Positions 59,501-63,486 of a stretch of 64,000 nt of DNA are shown here, piece by piece. Below the pieces are notes generated by a model, which made no database searches, had not been told where the DNA came from, and worked only from the letters and a program-made list of their open reading frames with translations. How positions within the stretch are numbered: the stretch's first letter is position 1; each line of letters starts with the position of its first letter. Origin of the DNA: Cladorhizidae sp. MBARI D1340-BT2 (taxonomy: Eukaryota > Porifera > Demospongiae > Poecilosclerida > Cladorhizidae); contig JAQNBH010000014.1 in NCBI GenBank assembly GCA_028752905.1, forward strand, positions 4,104,595 through 4,168,594. The letters run 5' to 3'. The translations under genes and the position numbers were made by a program.

Positions 59501-62500
59501 TAGCCAGGCTAGTATGGTCCTATAGCCTAGCCAGGCTAGTATGGTCCTATAGCCTAGCCATAGTATATTTATATTTACCCTATTTATTTAAATTTATTGT
59601 TAGTTTGTTAGTTTGTTTATTTGTTTATTTATTATTTATTTATTTATTATTTATTTATTTATATTTATTTATTTATTTATCAACTTATTTATTTATTATT
59701 TATTTATATTTATTTATTTATGATTTAATTCATTTAATTAATTATTTTTTAATTTCCGGTTTATTTATTTATATTTTTACCCTATTTATTTACCCTTATA
59801 TTTACCGTATTTAATTTACCGTATTTAATATTTATTTATCTATTTATATATATATATATATTATATATATTTTATTTACCCCGTTATATTTCATTTAATT
59901 AAGAGCTAGTGTGTTATCTTCTGAAACTGCGTCGTCTCCTGTGGCTGTCCATGTTCAATAGAAATTCTCTCGGCAGTTAGCAGTGGAAGGATTGTGTTAT
60001 TTAAAAAAAATTAATTTTATGCAGCGATACACGTGTTGGAAGGCGTCCAACAGGACAAGGACTCGGGCATAGTCAACTTCAGCGACAACCACGAAGGAGA
60101 CAGTTCCGTGACCAACAAGAGGGTGCTCATACTACTGCTGGAGCAAGAAATCCTGTTCATTGAGCTGAGCCTTCCCGAGTAAGAGCACATGCCATCCTCA
60201 GGCACGATCAGTTACTTACATGTGTTTCTTGCGTTCCCCAGGCTCCCTCTGCTCCGCCCACCCTATTTCTATTCCATACACAACTCGCCGGTGAAGTGTA
60301 TGGAAGTGTATGAGTCCGTACCCAAGGAGGTGTGGCAGACTATCAACCAGGCTGGCAAGGTTCAGTTGGACATAGTATATGCAAGTAGAACTAAGACTTG
60401 GCCCATCGATGGAGGTGTGATGGAGCAGGTGGCTGAAGACAGCAGGGACCTGCTGGTGACTGGGTGAGTTGTGGCTGCACACTGCAGCATCTTGACCTAG
60501 CCAAGGGCAAGATGTTCTTGAGTGTAATATGTTTGCTGCCATTTGCTAGCCCATGCAAAGTTCCGCTCAAGCTGGTTGTTCATTCCCATTAAAGTTCCAC
60601 TCAAGCTGGTTGTTGATTCCCATGTAAAGTTCCGCTCAAGCTGGCTGTTCATTCCCGTGCAAAGATCCGCTCAAGCTGGTTGTTGATTCCCATGCAAAGT
60701 TCTGCTCAAGCTGGTTGTTGATTCCCATGCAAAGATCTGCTCAAGCTGGTTGTTGATTCCCATGTAAAGTTCCGCTCAAGCTGGTTGTTGATTCCCATGC
60801 AAGGTTCCGCTCAAGCTGGTTGTTGATTCCCATGCAAAGTTCCACTCAAGCTGGTAGTTGATTCCCATGCAAAGTTCCGCTCAAGCTGGTTGTTGATTCC
60901 CATGTAAAGTTCCACTCAACTGGTTGTTCATTCCCATGCAAGGTTCCGCTCAAGCTGGTTGTTGATTCCCATGCAAAGTTCCGCTCAAGCTGGTTGTTGA
61001 TTCCCATGCAAAGTTCCGCTCAAGCTGGTTGTTGATTCCCATGCAAAGTTCCGCTCAAGCTGGTTGTTGATTCCCATGCAAAGTTCCGCTCAAGCTGGTT
61101 GTTGATTCCCATGCAAAGTTCTGCTCAAGCTGGTAGTTGATTCCCATGCAAAGTTCCACTCAAGCTGGTTGTTCATTCCCATGCAAAGTTCCACTCAAGC
61201 TGGTTGTTGATTCCCATGCAAAGTTCTGCTCAAGCTGGTAGTTGATTCCCATGCAAGGTTCCTCTCAAGCTGGTTGTTGATTCCCATGCAAAGTTCCACT
61301 CCAGCTGGTTGTTGATTCCCATGCAAAGTTCCGCTCAAGCTGGTTGTTGATTCCCATGCAAAGTTCTGCTCAAGCTGGTAGTTGATTCCCATGCAAAGTT
61401 CCACTCAAGCTGGTTGTTCATTCCCATGCAAAGTTCCACTCAAGCTGGTTGTTGATTCCCATGCAAAGTTCTGCTCAAGCTGGTAGTTGATTCCCATGCA
61501 AAGTTCCACTCAAGCTGGTTGTTGATTCCCATGCAAAGTTCCACTCAAGCTGGTTGTTGATTCCCATGCAAGGTTCCTCTCAAGCTGGTTGTTGATTCCC
61601 ATGCAAAGTTCCACTCCAGCTGGTTGTTGATTCCCATGCAAAGTTCCGCCCAAGCTGGTTGTTGATTCCCATGCAAAGTTCCGCCCAAGCTGGTTGTTGA
61701 TTCCCATGCAAAGTTCCGCCCAAGCCGGGGTTAGACTGCAACTACAAAGAGCTGCAGTTGGTGAAGAGTCAGCTCCATTGAAGTAAGCAAGCAATGTCTA
61801 CGCAGCTCACCACTGTACGTTGCTCTGTCTACGACAAAACGTAAAGCCAAGAAATGAACTCATGGAGCACCTCTTTCCAACAAAGTGAAGGCGATCCAGG
61901 TATGCTTACTGGGTAACCTTCCATTCAAAGGAGGCCTTTCAGAAGCAGCAAGGCCAGCGAAGATACCATTCATGATCGCAGTGGCAACCATCAATCTTAA
62001 AATATCTTTTTTAATCGTTTGCTCCCTCTCCACCAAACCAGAAGTCAAGTCGTATTGACATAGCTCTCTGCTGGGCATGTGCAGTAAGATGATTCCATGA
62101 TTAGCCATGATTAGCCATGATTAGCCATGATTAGCCATGATTAGCGTGTAGTTCCTTTTTATCGGTTTAAATATTTTTTTAATTAAAAAAAATTAGCGGT
62201 ATCCGAGTTTGGGGAAATATCCACTAACGACATATGCAGGGGCTTACAGTGTAGCGTCAGCCAGCAAGGAAATGAACCCGTAATGCCTAGCAGCTACTTA
62301 CAAGTAGACCTTATGCACCAACGTCGGTGTCTGATGGGTACGGATCAGGGAACACGTGCCTTGGGGGGGTTAACAAACAGTTTTTTTAAATGTTGTAAAA
62401 AGCCGAGCCTGTTGAGTATCATGTGGCAACCTGTCTGCAAATCTGTGAGTTGGCTAGCAATTGCCGACTGCCGAGCGGGGGAAATATAATCGCTACCAAG

Positions 62501-62748
62501 GCTACACAGAGCCAGAGCCGCCAATCAAGTATAGGTACCTTGTAAATAAGCAGGTGCTTATTATGGACACCTGCTTAGCAATCAGCTTTGACGGTGTTTC
62601 AAACTCTAATTTTACCCTGGGCATGGCCACTTCATATCCTGTGTAAGTGGAGGTTGCTATGTGCTGCCTGTCAACTGCTCTCTGTGTTGTGTGTGTGTGT
62701 ACTGCAGGCATGAAGATGGGACTATTAAGTTTTGGGACATTAGCACTC
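8487..62748 (+). CDS. LLGL: Lethal giant larvae (LLGL) homologue: 11 exons covering the first WD40 propeller, 3' end outside the window
   Basis: Joined exons 8487-8576, 21500-21597, 25250-25331, 43115-43227, 44600-44743, 56093-56165, 57250-57475, 57532-57690, 60025-60178, 60242-60463 and 62708-62748 give 467 codons with every phase matching and GT/AG at every junction. LGL-family landmarks in order: a basic start MFKFFGKKF; HGFPLSPTCMTFDE; IGTASGEIRV then GQPGVE; LIVVCANNIMHKWSL; LFVGTLGG; LLIGYEHNYLELWD; THKDGSFLFFDI; VSGGAPLSLVDGHCISI; TWPIDGG; LLVTGHEDGTIKFWD. The WPIDGG...LLTGHEDG signature and the SVP-(K/E)-x-W segment favour LLGL over tomosyn (STXBP5). LGL proteins are cytoplasmic or cortical polarity regulators with two beta-propellers, acting with aPKC/Par6, Scribble and Dlg and binding syntaxins. 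The aPKC-phosphorylated loop and second propeller are not in the window. Introns range from 56 nt to 17.8 kb. Confidence 0.93.
8859..8987. mobile_element. Inverted repeat (arms about 46 bp) of the Penelope-terminus family
   Basis: The left arm (about 8859-8904), around ATAATCAACTTGAAATTTAC, and the right arm (about 8939-8987), around GAGTAAAATTTCAATTGATT, are reverse complements apart from a few mismatches, with a spacer of about 34 nt. On the minus strand the left arm carries GTCGAAATGTCAAGAGAG, related to the GAAACGTYGAG tail at 57072. A transcript would fold into a long hairpin. Confidence 0.6.
10469..10605. repeat. Minisatellite, 36-bp unit, about 3.7 copies
   Basis: Unit contains GAGTTTGTGTGTAGACACTC followed by ATGGTTGGTGGT. 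Copies are almost identical. Located in intron 1. Confidence 0.92.
12090..13438. repeat. Minisatellite, 27-bp unit, about 50 copies
   Basis: Unit is CAGCCAGTGTGTAGCATCTC plus CATGACT. The variable sites are C(A/G/T)GCC and GTG(T/C)AGC, with one 29-30 bp unit near 13147. Because 27 is a multiple of 3 and no frame-breaking stop is present, both strands show long repetitive frames that are not genes. Confidence 0.97.
13439..13675. other. Short unique spacer between two arrays
   Basis: About 240 bp of non-repetitive DNA, ending in CATGCATGA motifs that run into the next array. Nothing else recognised. Confidence 0.5.
13676..15618. repeat. Modular minisatellite: 17-bp core with three spacer lengths, about 85 copies
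   Basis: The core ACAGAACCCCCTCACTC is joined by one of three linkers (AATG, ATAATG/ATAATA, ATGCATG), giving units of about 21, 23 and 25 bp in mosaic order. Some copies have four C residues instead of five. The linker order is non-random in places, with blocks of the same linker sequence recurring. Confidence 0.95.
15619..16087. other. Unique intronic stretch
   Basis: Non-repetitive DNA with a weak open frame on the minus strand (15782-16120). No family recognised. Confidence 0.4.
16088..18234. repeat. Minisatellite, 31-bp unit, about 68 copies
   Basis: Unit is CTCCATAGTGGGGAGCTACA plus CCTTGCCTCTA; the main variation is CTACACC versus CTGCACC. Partial units occur near 16830 and 17095. It ends where the downstream sequence diverges at about 18235. 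Confidence 0.97.
18449..20957. repeat. Satellite-like array, 52-bp unit, about 48 copies
   Basis: Unit contains CACTAGCAAGAAGTGTGTGA, then GCTGCACCACTAGCTTCAAG and TTGTGTGTCTAT. Spacing between copies is 52 bp (18451 to 18503). A shortened copy lies near 19200. Variation is mainly GCTGCACC versus GCTACACC. Confidence 0.97.
21038..21322. repeat. TG-rich low-complexity tract
   Basis: Irregular GTGTGTGAGTGGTGG repeats. It ends 178 bp before exon 2. Confidence 0.9.
21500..21597 (+). CDS. LLGL: LLGL exon 2 (residues 31-63)
   Basis: Acceptor GTTTTGCAG, donor GTAAGT, phases 0 to 2. It encodes HGFPLSPTCMTFDE and VVHIGTASGEIRV, the first blade strand conserved as HGFPxxPSAxAFDP...IGTxxGxIxxY in LGL and tomosyn. 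Confidence 0.95.
22074..22252. repeat. Minisatellite, 36-bp unit, about 5 copies
   Basis: Unit is GAGTATGCTGAATCTAGGGC plus TAGGGCTAGAGCAGTG. It contains tandem CTAGGG motifs. The last two units are diverged. Confidence 0.93.
23226..25105. mobile_element. Foldback-like element: long inverted repeats made of tandem sub-repeats
   Basis: The left arm (about 23226-24175) and right arm (about 24295-25105) are reverse complements. Landmarks on the left are ACCTGAAATTTGTAATT, then GTAGCAAAACGAAAGC and TTCAAGAGCTTTCCAATGAT; on the right they recur inverted (ATCATTGGAAAGCTCTTGAA, GCTTTCGTTTTGCTAC, AAATTACAGGT). Each arm holds 7-8 tandem copies of a unit of about 85-92 bp. The inner flanks are also paired (TGCTCTAAAATGAC with AGAGCATTTTAAAGG; ATGTTATGAGC with GCTCATAACAT). 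The centre has a C run (24177-24192). No transposase frame is present. The architecture resembles foldback transposons. Confidence 0.75.
25250..25331 (+). CDS. LLGL: LLGL exon 3 (residues 63-90)
   Basis: Acceptor TGTTTGCAG, donor GTGAGA, phases 2 to 0. Encodes VGQPGVELTGTHDDGNKVLQ, matching the LGL signature G-x-P-G-V-E-x-x-G-x-H after blade 1. Confidence 0.94.
25479..25533. repeat. 12-bp tandem repeat carrying TGACGTAA, about 4.5 copies
   Basis: The unit ATGATGACGTAA repeats with no variation until the last copy. Each unit has a CRE/ATF-like TGACGTAA. Confidence 0.9.
26128..32166. repeat. Large satellite-like array, 39-bp unit, about 155 copies
   Basis: Unit is GTCCAGTGGTAGTTAAAACA plus CACACTCCACTCCTTCTCT. 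Three sites vary: GTC(C/T)AG, GTG(G/A)TAG and rare singletons (AAAGCA near 30096 and 30682; GTGGCAG and CCATTGG near 31650 and 31845). Length variants occur at 26815, 26935, 28245-28257, 28797, 30043, 30522 and 31293. The unit is 13 codons, so translation gives period-13 peptides on both strands. These frames are by-products and not genes. Confidence 0.98.
32229..32725 (+). pseudogene. Possible piggyBac-like element 5' end with N-terminal transposase remnant
   Basis: A TTAA at 32229-32232 begins TTAACCGATTCACAGCCGTA, resembling piggyBac-type termini that start at their TTAA target site. About 220 bp later an open stretch reads NVSDVLAMLDGNDFRLS followed by an acidic VESSDEEVEG, interrupted by a stop and continuing with DRSADVPRDQDMDSYDGEQQ. 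Acidic N-termini of this kind are usual for piggyBac transposases. No DDE domain is present, and a weak similarity could be chance. Confidence 0.35.
32821..32849. repeat. (CTAT)n microsatellite
   Basis: About seven CTAT units. Confidence 0.95.
33040..33096. repeat. Poly-G / poly-C inverted tract
   Basis: A run of G interrupted by one A (33042-33058) is followed within 20 bp by two C runs (33064-33069 and 33085-33094). Together they can form a G:C hairpin, or a quadruplex on one strand. Confidence 0.8.
33267..33425 (-). pseudogene. PIF/Harbinger transposase N-terminal fragment
   Basis: On the minus strand the open stretch reads SLWVRPIFTRCKHGYNNLLQ, then EMRLSDPESHFRYLRMSR, and ends at a stop (33267-33269). 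This matches the conserved HARBI1/PIF N-terminal motif: (W)WVRP-x-x...x-L-x-x-E-(L/M)-R-L-x-D-x-E-x-(F/H)-F-x-(Y/F)-(L/F)-R-M-S. The DDE catalytic domain is absent on either side and an in-frame stop precedes it (33426-33428), so this is a fragment. Confidence 0.82.
33740..33978. repeat. Tandem repeat, 79-bp unit, about 2.8 copies, abutting the assembly gap
   Basis: Unit contains CTTCCCAAACACTCACTTCA and CTCTGCTGCTACACTCCACT. The first copy lacks the CTGCA insertion. The sequence breaks off into N at 33979. Confidence 0.92.
33979..34078. other. Assembly gap (100 N)
   Basis: Exactly 100 N, a conventional length for a gap of unknown size. Different repeats border it on the two sides. Confidence 0.99.
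34079..38054. repeat. Homogeneous satellite-like array, 40-bp unit, about 99 copies
   Basis: Unit is AGTGAAACTTCAACTAGACT plus AGGTAGGAATGCACTGGACC. From about 34750 rightward the units are nearly perfect and differ only at one site (GCAC(T/A)GG). The first 400 bp beside the gap carry many single-base indels. CACTGG-A-CCAGTG across the unit joint is an inverted repeat, which the A variant disrupts. Confidence 0.98.
38590..38900. repeat. G-rich tandem tract, including a run of about 20 G
   Basis: Irregular copies of GTGGGGGAGGGAGGGTATGC and CTGTGTGTGTGG. A run of about 20 G stands at 38761-38780. Multiple G3+ runs are in quadruplex spacing. Confidence 0.92.
39470..39648. repeat. Tandem repeat, about 44-bp unit, 4 copies
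   Basis: Unit is built on CCCCATGTGCTAATAACACA followed by ATGAA(G/T)G. Copies are diverged. Confidence 0.88.
39684..41088. repeat. Minisatellite, 53-bp unit, about 25 copies
   Basis: Unit contains ACCCAACAGTCTAGCATGTG, ATGTGT(TCCC/CCTC)AGCC and TTGAGGTGCTTGCTTCTCT. Variants (TCTTGTACGTG, CCTCAACC) recur in blocks, suggesting duplication of multi-unit segments. Confidence 0.96.
41278..41475. repeat. Direct duplication, about 98 bp, 2 copies
   Basis: Two adjacent copies share CCTGTGTTCCAGACCACT and GTGTCCTCATTATGG with a few substitutions. Confidence 0.9.
41528..41560. repeat. (AC)n microsatellite
   Basis: About 15 AC units. Two more TG/TGCA-rich patches follow near 41685 and 41770 inside a diverged duplication containing GGAGCCAGGG. 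Confidence 0.93.
41985..42135. repeat. Direct duplication, about 68 bp, 2 copies plus a partial
   Basis: Shared blocks are AGTCAGCCAGGCCC, CCACTCCTGTTGCCATT and CCCTGAGTGCACGA. Confidence 0.88.
42541..42705. repeat. Minisatellite, 25-bp unit, about 7 copies
   Basis: Unit is AATAAAGATGAACATGTAGA plus GCTCT, with AAGATG/AAGGTG alternation. It lies about 400 bp before exon 4. Confidence 0.93.
43115..43227 (+). CDS. LLGL: LLGL exon 4 (residues 91-128)
   Basis: Acceptor TTGGTGCAG, donor GTAAGT, phases 0 to 2. Encodes PSLIVVCANNIMHKWSLVDS and LKRTYKFQGG, corresponding to the LGL/tomosyn blade G-x-L-V-S-x-x-x-D-x-x-L-H-x-W-x-L followed by a K-x-x-x-F strand. Confidence 0.92.
43567..44482. repeat. 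Minisatellite, 55-bp unit, about 17 copies
   Basis: Unit contains TTTGCCTTGCCAAGTAGTGT, GAGCACCTG(C/T)(A/G)CATG and (T/G)GGAGT(G/C)TGTG. Minus-strand translation gives a false repetitive frame in all three frames. Confidence 0.96.
44562..44597. repeat. (GTT)n microsatellite forming the exon 5 polypyrimidine tract
   Basis: About eleven GTT units run directly into GCTAG, the acceptor of exon 5. Confidence 0.93.
44600..44743 (+). CDS. LLGL: LLGL exon 5 (residues 128-176)
   Basis: Acceptor TTGTTGCTAG, donor GTAAGT, phases 2 to 2. Encodes TITTCCLPAHCDCLFVGTLG and a following segment EVLSWSRARA, matching the LGL strand R-V-T-x-x-x-L-P...L-x-V-G-T-x-x-G and the linker before the PGxV motif. Confidence 0.92.
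44812..45522. repeat. Minisatellite, 47-bp unit, about 15 copies, each with a perfect hairpin
   Basis: Unit is GTGTTAGTGGTACTGTATGC plus ACATACAGTGTGTTGTATTGGAATAGT. ACTGTATG-CA-CATACAGT forms an 8-bp inverted repeat. The variant ACAATG weakens the arm in some copies. Confidence 0.96.
45612..45722. repeat. ACACATGCAT-type low-complexity tract
   Basis: Alternating ACAC, CATGCATG and TACATG motifs. Purine-pyrimidine alternation is strong. Confidence 0.85.
46446..47995. repeat. Minisatellite, 61-bp unit, about 25 copies
   Basis: Unit contains GAGCAGGGACAACAATGTCT, GGTCAGCCAGGGTGACTTGC and TACTGGAGGGAGTGTGGAACT. Variation is chiefly ACAAC/ACAGC and TCTGG/TCAGG. Confidence 0.97.
48146..48918. 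repeat. Minisatellite, 31-bp unit, about 25 copies
   Basis: Unit is ACTGTAAGCAGAGGATGTTG plus AGGAGGAGTGG, with AGGAGG, ATGAGG, AGGGGG and AGGGGA variants. Confidence 0.97.
49008..49142. repeat. Direct duplication, about 66 bp, 2 copies
   Basis: Shared blocks are ATGCACTGTAATAAGTRTA, CAGTCTTATTAACCCT and AATGGTATATAATGTCTCAT. Confidence 0.9.
49970..51958. repeat. Satellite-like array, 66-bp unit, about 30 copies
   Basis: Unit contains AACTCGTAGATGTCCGTGCA, CCAGATCTGAGCCTCTTCCT and ATCCATCCTGAGCCTCCTAT. It is 22 codons long and stop-free on the minus strand, so frames of up to 378 codons appear there. The shared deletion (CCCATCCATCCTATTG) and the TGCTACATGTATC variant each occur twice about 727 bp apart (50680 and 51407; 50731 and 51458), which indicates duplication of a block of about 11 units. 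Confidence 0.97.
52341..52558. repeat. Minisatellite, about 42-bp unit, 5 copies
   Basis: Unit contains ACACCATGCCTACCAGAACT and TCTGCTGAGGAAGGCT. One copy is shortened. Confidence 0.92.
53331..53344. repeat. Poly-C tract
   Basis: About 16 consecutive C around these positions. Similar G or C runs occur at 7939, 24177, 33042, 38761 and 59221. Confidence 0.9.
53499..53783. repeat. Minisatellite, 31-bp unit, about 9 copies
   Basis: Unit is GTCGACGTATGCACAGGATG plus TTGCTGGATAT. Each unit has the palindrome GTCGAC or its GTTGAC/GTCGACAT variants. Both strands are open across it, which gives false frames. Confidence 0.96.
54655..54895. repeat. (GTTT)n patch followed by irregular 29-38 bp repeats
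   Basis: Repeated blocks GGAAGTTTTGTCTAGTTTGG and AACGTGCTT occur about five times with variable spacing. Confidence 0.88.
55184..56062. repeat. Minisatellite, 19-bp unit, about 46 copies
   Basis: The unit GGGCTCGGAGGTTACCCTT has variants GGGCTAGGAGG and ACCCTAGGG. It is rich in GG/GGG runs and ends 30 bp before exon 6's acceptor region. Confidence 0.96.
56093..56165 (+). CDS. LLGL: LLGL exon 6 (residues 176-200)
   Basis: Acceptor TTTTATGTAG, donor GTGAGA, phases 2 to 0. Encodes LKYEGRDVPGEVRTLNINPT followed by NPKQ, corresponding to the LGL linker P-G-x-V-x-x-(I/L)-x-x-x-P-x-x-(P)-x-K/Q before LLIGY. Confidence 0.9.
56213..56330. repeat. Short tandem repeat, about 16-bp unit
   Basis: GAGAATATGCAGGTCT-type units, 5-6 diverged copies, at the start of intron 6. 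Confidence 0.85.
56348..57122. mobile_element. Penelope-like inverted ends enclosing a hammerhead-derived 25-bp array
   Basis: The left end (56348-56405, minus orientation) and right end (57062-57122, plus orientation) are inverted copies sharing ACTTTCTCGATAAT(T/C)AA and TTAAAT, next to GCCGAAACGTTGAG on the right. Between them are about 26 units of CTGATGAAGGCTAGATG plus TTGAATTC. Five copies instead read CTGATGA, then GGCTAGA-TGC-TCTAGCC (56444-56460 in the first), the hammerhead catalytic box followed by a perfect stem II. Inside the array the GAAAC half is replaced by TGGTGAA, so a full catalytic core is not visible. Confidence 0.7.
57172..57192. repeat. (AGT)n microsatellite
   Basis: About seven AGT units, 58 bp before exon 7. 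Confidence 0.9.
57250..57475 (+). CDS. LLGL: LLGL exon 7 (residues 201-276)
   Basis: Acceptor ATGCTGTAG, donor GTACAG, phases 0 to 1. Encodes LLIGYEHNYLELWDALTW and FVTTHKDGSFLFFDI, matching LGL K-L-L-I-G-Y-x-x-G-x-x-x-x-W-D and the H-x-D-G-S-x-x-x-W blade, then the conserved PHG/PYG turn. Confidence 0.95.
57476..57531 (+). other. LLGL intron 7, 56 nt
   Basis: GTACAG...CTTGTTGCAG. It contains an in-frame TAG (57508-57510), and removing it restores phase 1, so it is a real, very short intron. Confidence 0.88.
57532..57690 (+). CDS. LLGL: LLGL exon 8 (residues 276-329)
   Basis: Acceptor CTTGTTGCAG, donor AGAG|GTCAGT, phases 1 to 1. Encodes LLIVSGGAPLSLVDGHCISI and DEVCALQLTSPVR, corresponding to LGL F-x-I-F-S-G-G-M-P-x-x-x-x-G-D-R-H-C-(I/V)-S-V...L-D-F-T-S-x-V. 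A GTGAGA at 57684 looks like a donor, but only the GTCAGT site keeps the phase of exon 9. Confidence 0.94.
57663..58684. repeat. 66-bp array made of the exon 8 3' end plus its splice donor, about 15 intronic copies
   Basis: Each unit carries CCTTGCAGCTAACTTCACCC, GTGAGAGGTCAGTAGATGCA and GGTTGATGTTCCTACACCTA. The first 28 nt of the unit (57663-57690) are coding sequence of exon 8 and the next bases are its donor. GTGAGAGGTCAG recurs at about 57738, 57804, 57870, 57936, 57987, 58053, 58119 and onward to about 58641. Most units also keep CTTGCAG, an acceptor-like string. Confidence 0.96.
58690..58986. repeat. Minisatellite, 22-bp unit, about 13 copies
   Basis: The unit is GTGCGTGGGTGTTCCCTGCC plus CT, with CCCAGCC, CCCATCC and CCCAACC variants. 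It directly follows the exon-8-derived array. All six frames are nearly open, giving false frames. Confidence 0.95.
58987..59425. other. Unique intronic stretch with a poly-C run
   Basis: About 17 C at 59220-59236 and an (AC)n patch near 59373. No gene recognised. Confidence 0.6.
59432..59562. repeat. Minisatellite, about 26-bp unit, 5 copies
   Basis: Unit is built on TATAGCCCTAGCCAGGCTAG plus TATGG. AGCC-TAG-CCAGGCTA has inverted-repeat character. Confidence 0.9.
59568..59895. repeat. AT-rich TTTA low-complexity tract
   Basis: Dominated by TTTATTTA with a (TA)n stretch near 59848-59862. Confidence 0.92.
60025..60178 (+). CDS. LLGL: LLGL exon 9 (residues 329-380)
   Basis: Acceptor TTATGCAG, donor GTAAGA, phases 1 to 2. 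Encodes an acidic loop (QQDKDSG...NHEGDSS), then KRVLILLLEQEILFIEL, corresponding to LGL ...A-x-V-V-L-L-E-E-E-L-V-x-x-D-L. Confidence 0.93.
60179..60241 (+). other. LLGL intron 9, 63 nt
   Basis: GTAAGA...GTTCCCCAG; very short. Confidence 0.88.
60242..60463 (+). CDS. LLGL: LLGL exon 10 (residues 380-454)
   Basis: Acceptor GTTCCCCAG, donor GTGAGT, phases 2 to 2. Encodes LRPPYFYSIHNSPVKC, SVPKEVWQTINQAG, KTWPIDGG and RDLLVTG. The P-Y-x-x-x-(I/L)-H-x-S-x-(V/I)-(T/K)-C, S-(V/I)-P-x-x-(L/V)-W and W-P-I-x-G-G motifs are diagnostic for LLGL. Confidence 0.96.
60551..61729. repeat. Minisatellite, 35-bp unit, about 34 copies
   Basis: Unit is CAAAGTTCCGCTCAAGCTGG plus TTGTTGATTCCCATG, with CCACTC, CTGCTC, CTCTC and CGCCC variants. 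Located in intron 10. Confidence 0.97.
61730..62707. other. Remainder of intron 10
   Basis: Holds a 10-bp repeat (62098-62148, ATGATTAGCC, five copies) and otherwise unique DNA. An open stretch at 62461-62646 ends at a GTAAGT-like donor (62643), but it has no LGL counterpart and I do not call it an exon. Confidence 0.6.
62708..62748 (+). CDS. LLGL: LLGL exon 11 (residues 454-467)
   Basis: Acceptor TGTACTGCAG, donor GTGAGT, phases 2 to 1. Encodes HEDGTIKFWDIST, completing the LGL motif L-L-x-T-G-H-E-D-G-T-x-x-F-W-D with exon 10. At 41 nt it is the shortest exon. Confidence 0.94.
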
Positions 62749-63486
62749 GTGAGTATAATATTTTACATCTAGTGAATGTTTAATAGTAGAGGTCATGTTT
62801 GAGCCAGATACCTGCTGGCTCCCTTAGTGCAGTGGAATGGTTAAGTAATGTTTGGAGCCCGAATGTGGTAGTTCAATTTGTAACCCTCCCTTACCTCTTT
62901 CTCTCCATCTTTGCTAAGGCCAGTTTTAACCCACTCATCATCGCTAACGCCATATGGAGCTATGATTTGTGCCAATCGGGTAAAAACACATGCACGATCC
63001 TTTACGAGCCATAATTTTTTAATAACTCATTTCCAGATTTATTTATCCACTTAATTTCAAGTGTATCACTACCCAGTAACCAAGGTAAAAAATATTGAAA
63101 CACGGATCATTCACGGTTTTGATGACCCCAAAAATGACTAGGCAACTAAGATGACTCGAGTGAGGGAGAAGATTGTCGCATCCTTGTGAGCCTTACTGCT
63201 AAGTGGACCCTTGGATATGATGGCCATAACGGCATTGGAACGTGGTGGATGAGCTTAGTGCTGCAGCAGAAGGTCTCTGGCGAGGAAGGCATGCATGAGA
63301 AGACTTCTCAGATTTGTAAATGGGATCTAGCTCTAGTATTAGCTTGCTCTTTGTCTAAAGGCAGTAGCTATTTTTTCCCAGGTAAAAATTTATGCTAGCT
63401 TCCCGGGTATATCCAGAGATCTTTTGTAGTTGAAATTGTAGTTCATGTTTATAGACTTGATGATGGATGATGGTGCTGGAGGACGC
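62749..63486. other. Start of LLGL intron 11, nothing recognised
   Basis: I searched for the expected next LGL segment (Y-K-L-x-T-x-x-x-F) in the right phase and did not see it, so the intron continues past the window. Confidence 0.6.

Noticed and set aside
62461..62646. Possible extra LLGL exon ending at a GTAAGT-like site
   Set aside because: It lies between TG-GHEDG halves that join perfectly without it, and no LGL protein has such an insertion.
8487..62748. Assignment of the gene to tomosyn (STXBP5) rather than LLGL
   Set aside because: The N-terminal propeller motifs are shared, but the S-V-P-x-x-x-W and T-W-P-I-D-G-G...L-L-V-T-G-H-E-D-G segments agree better with LLGL. The decisive C-terminus (SNARE motif in tomosyn) is outside the window.
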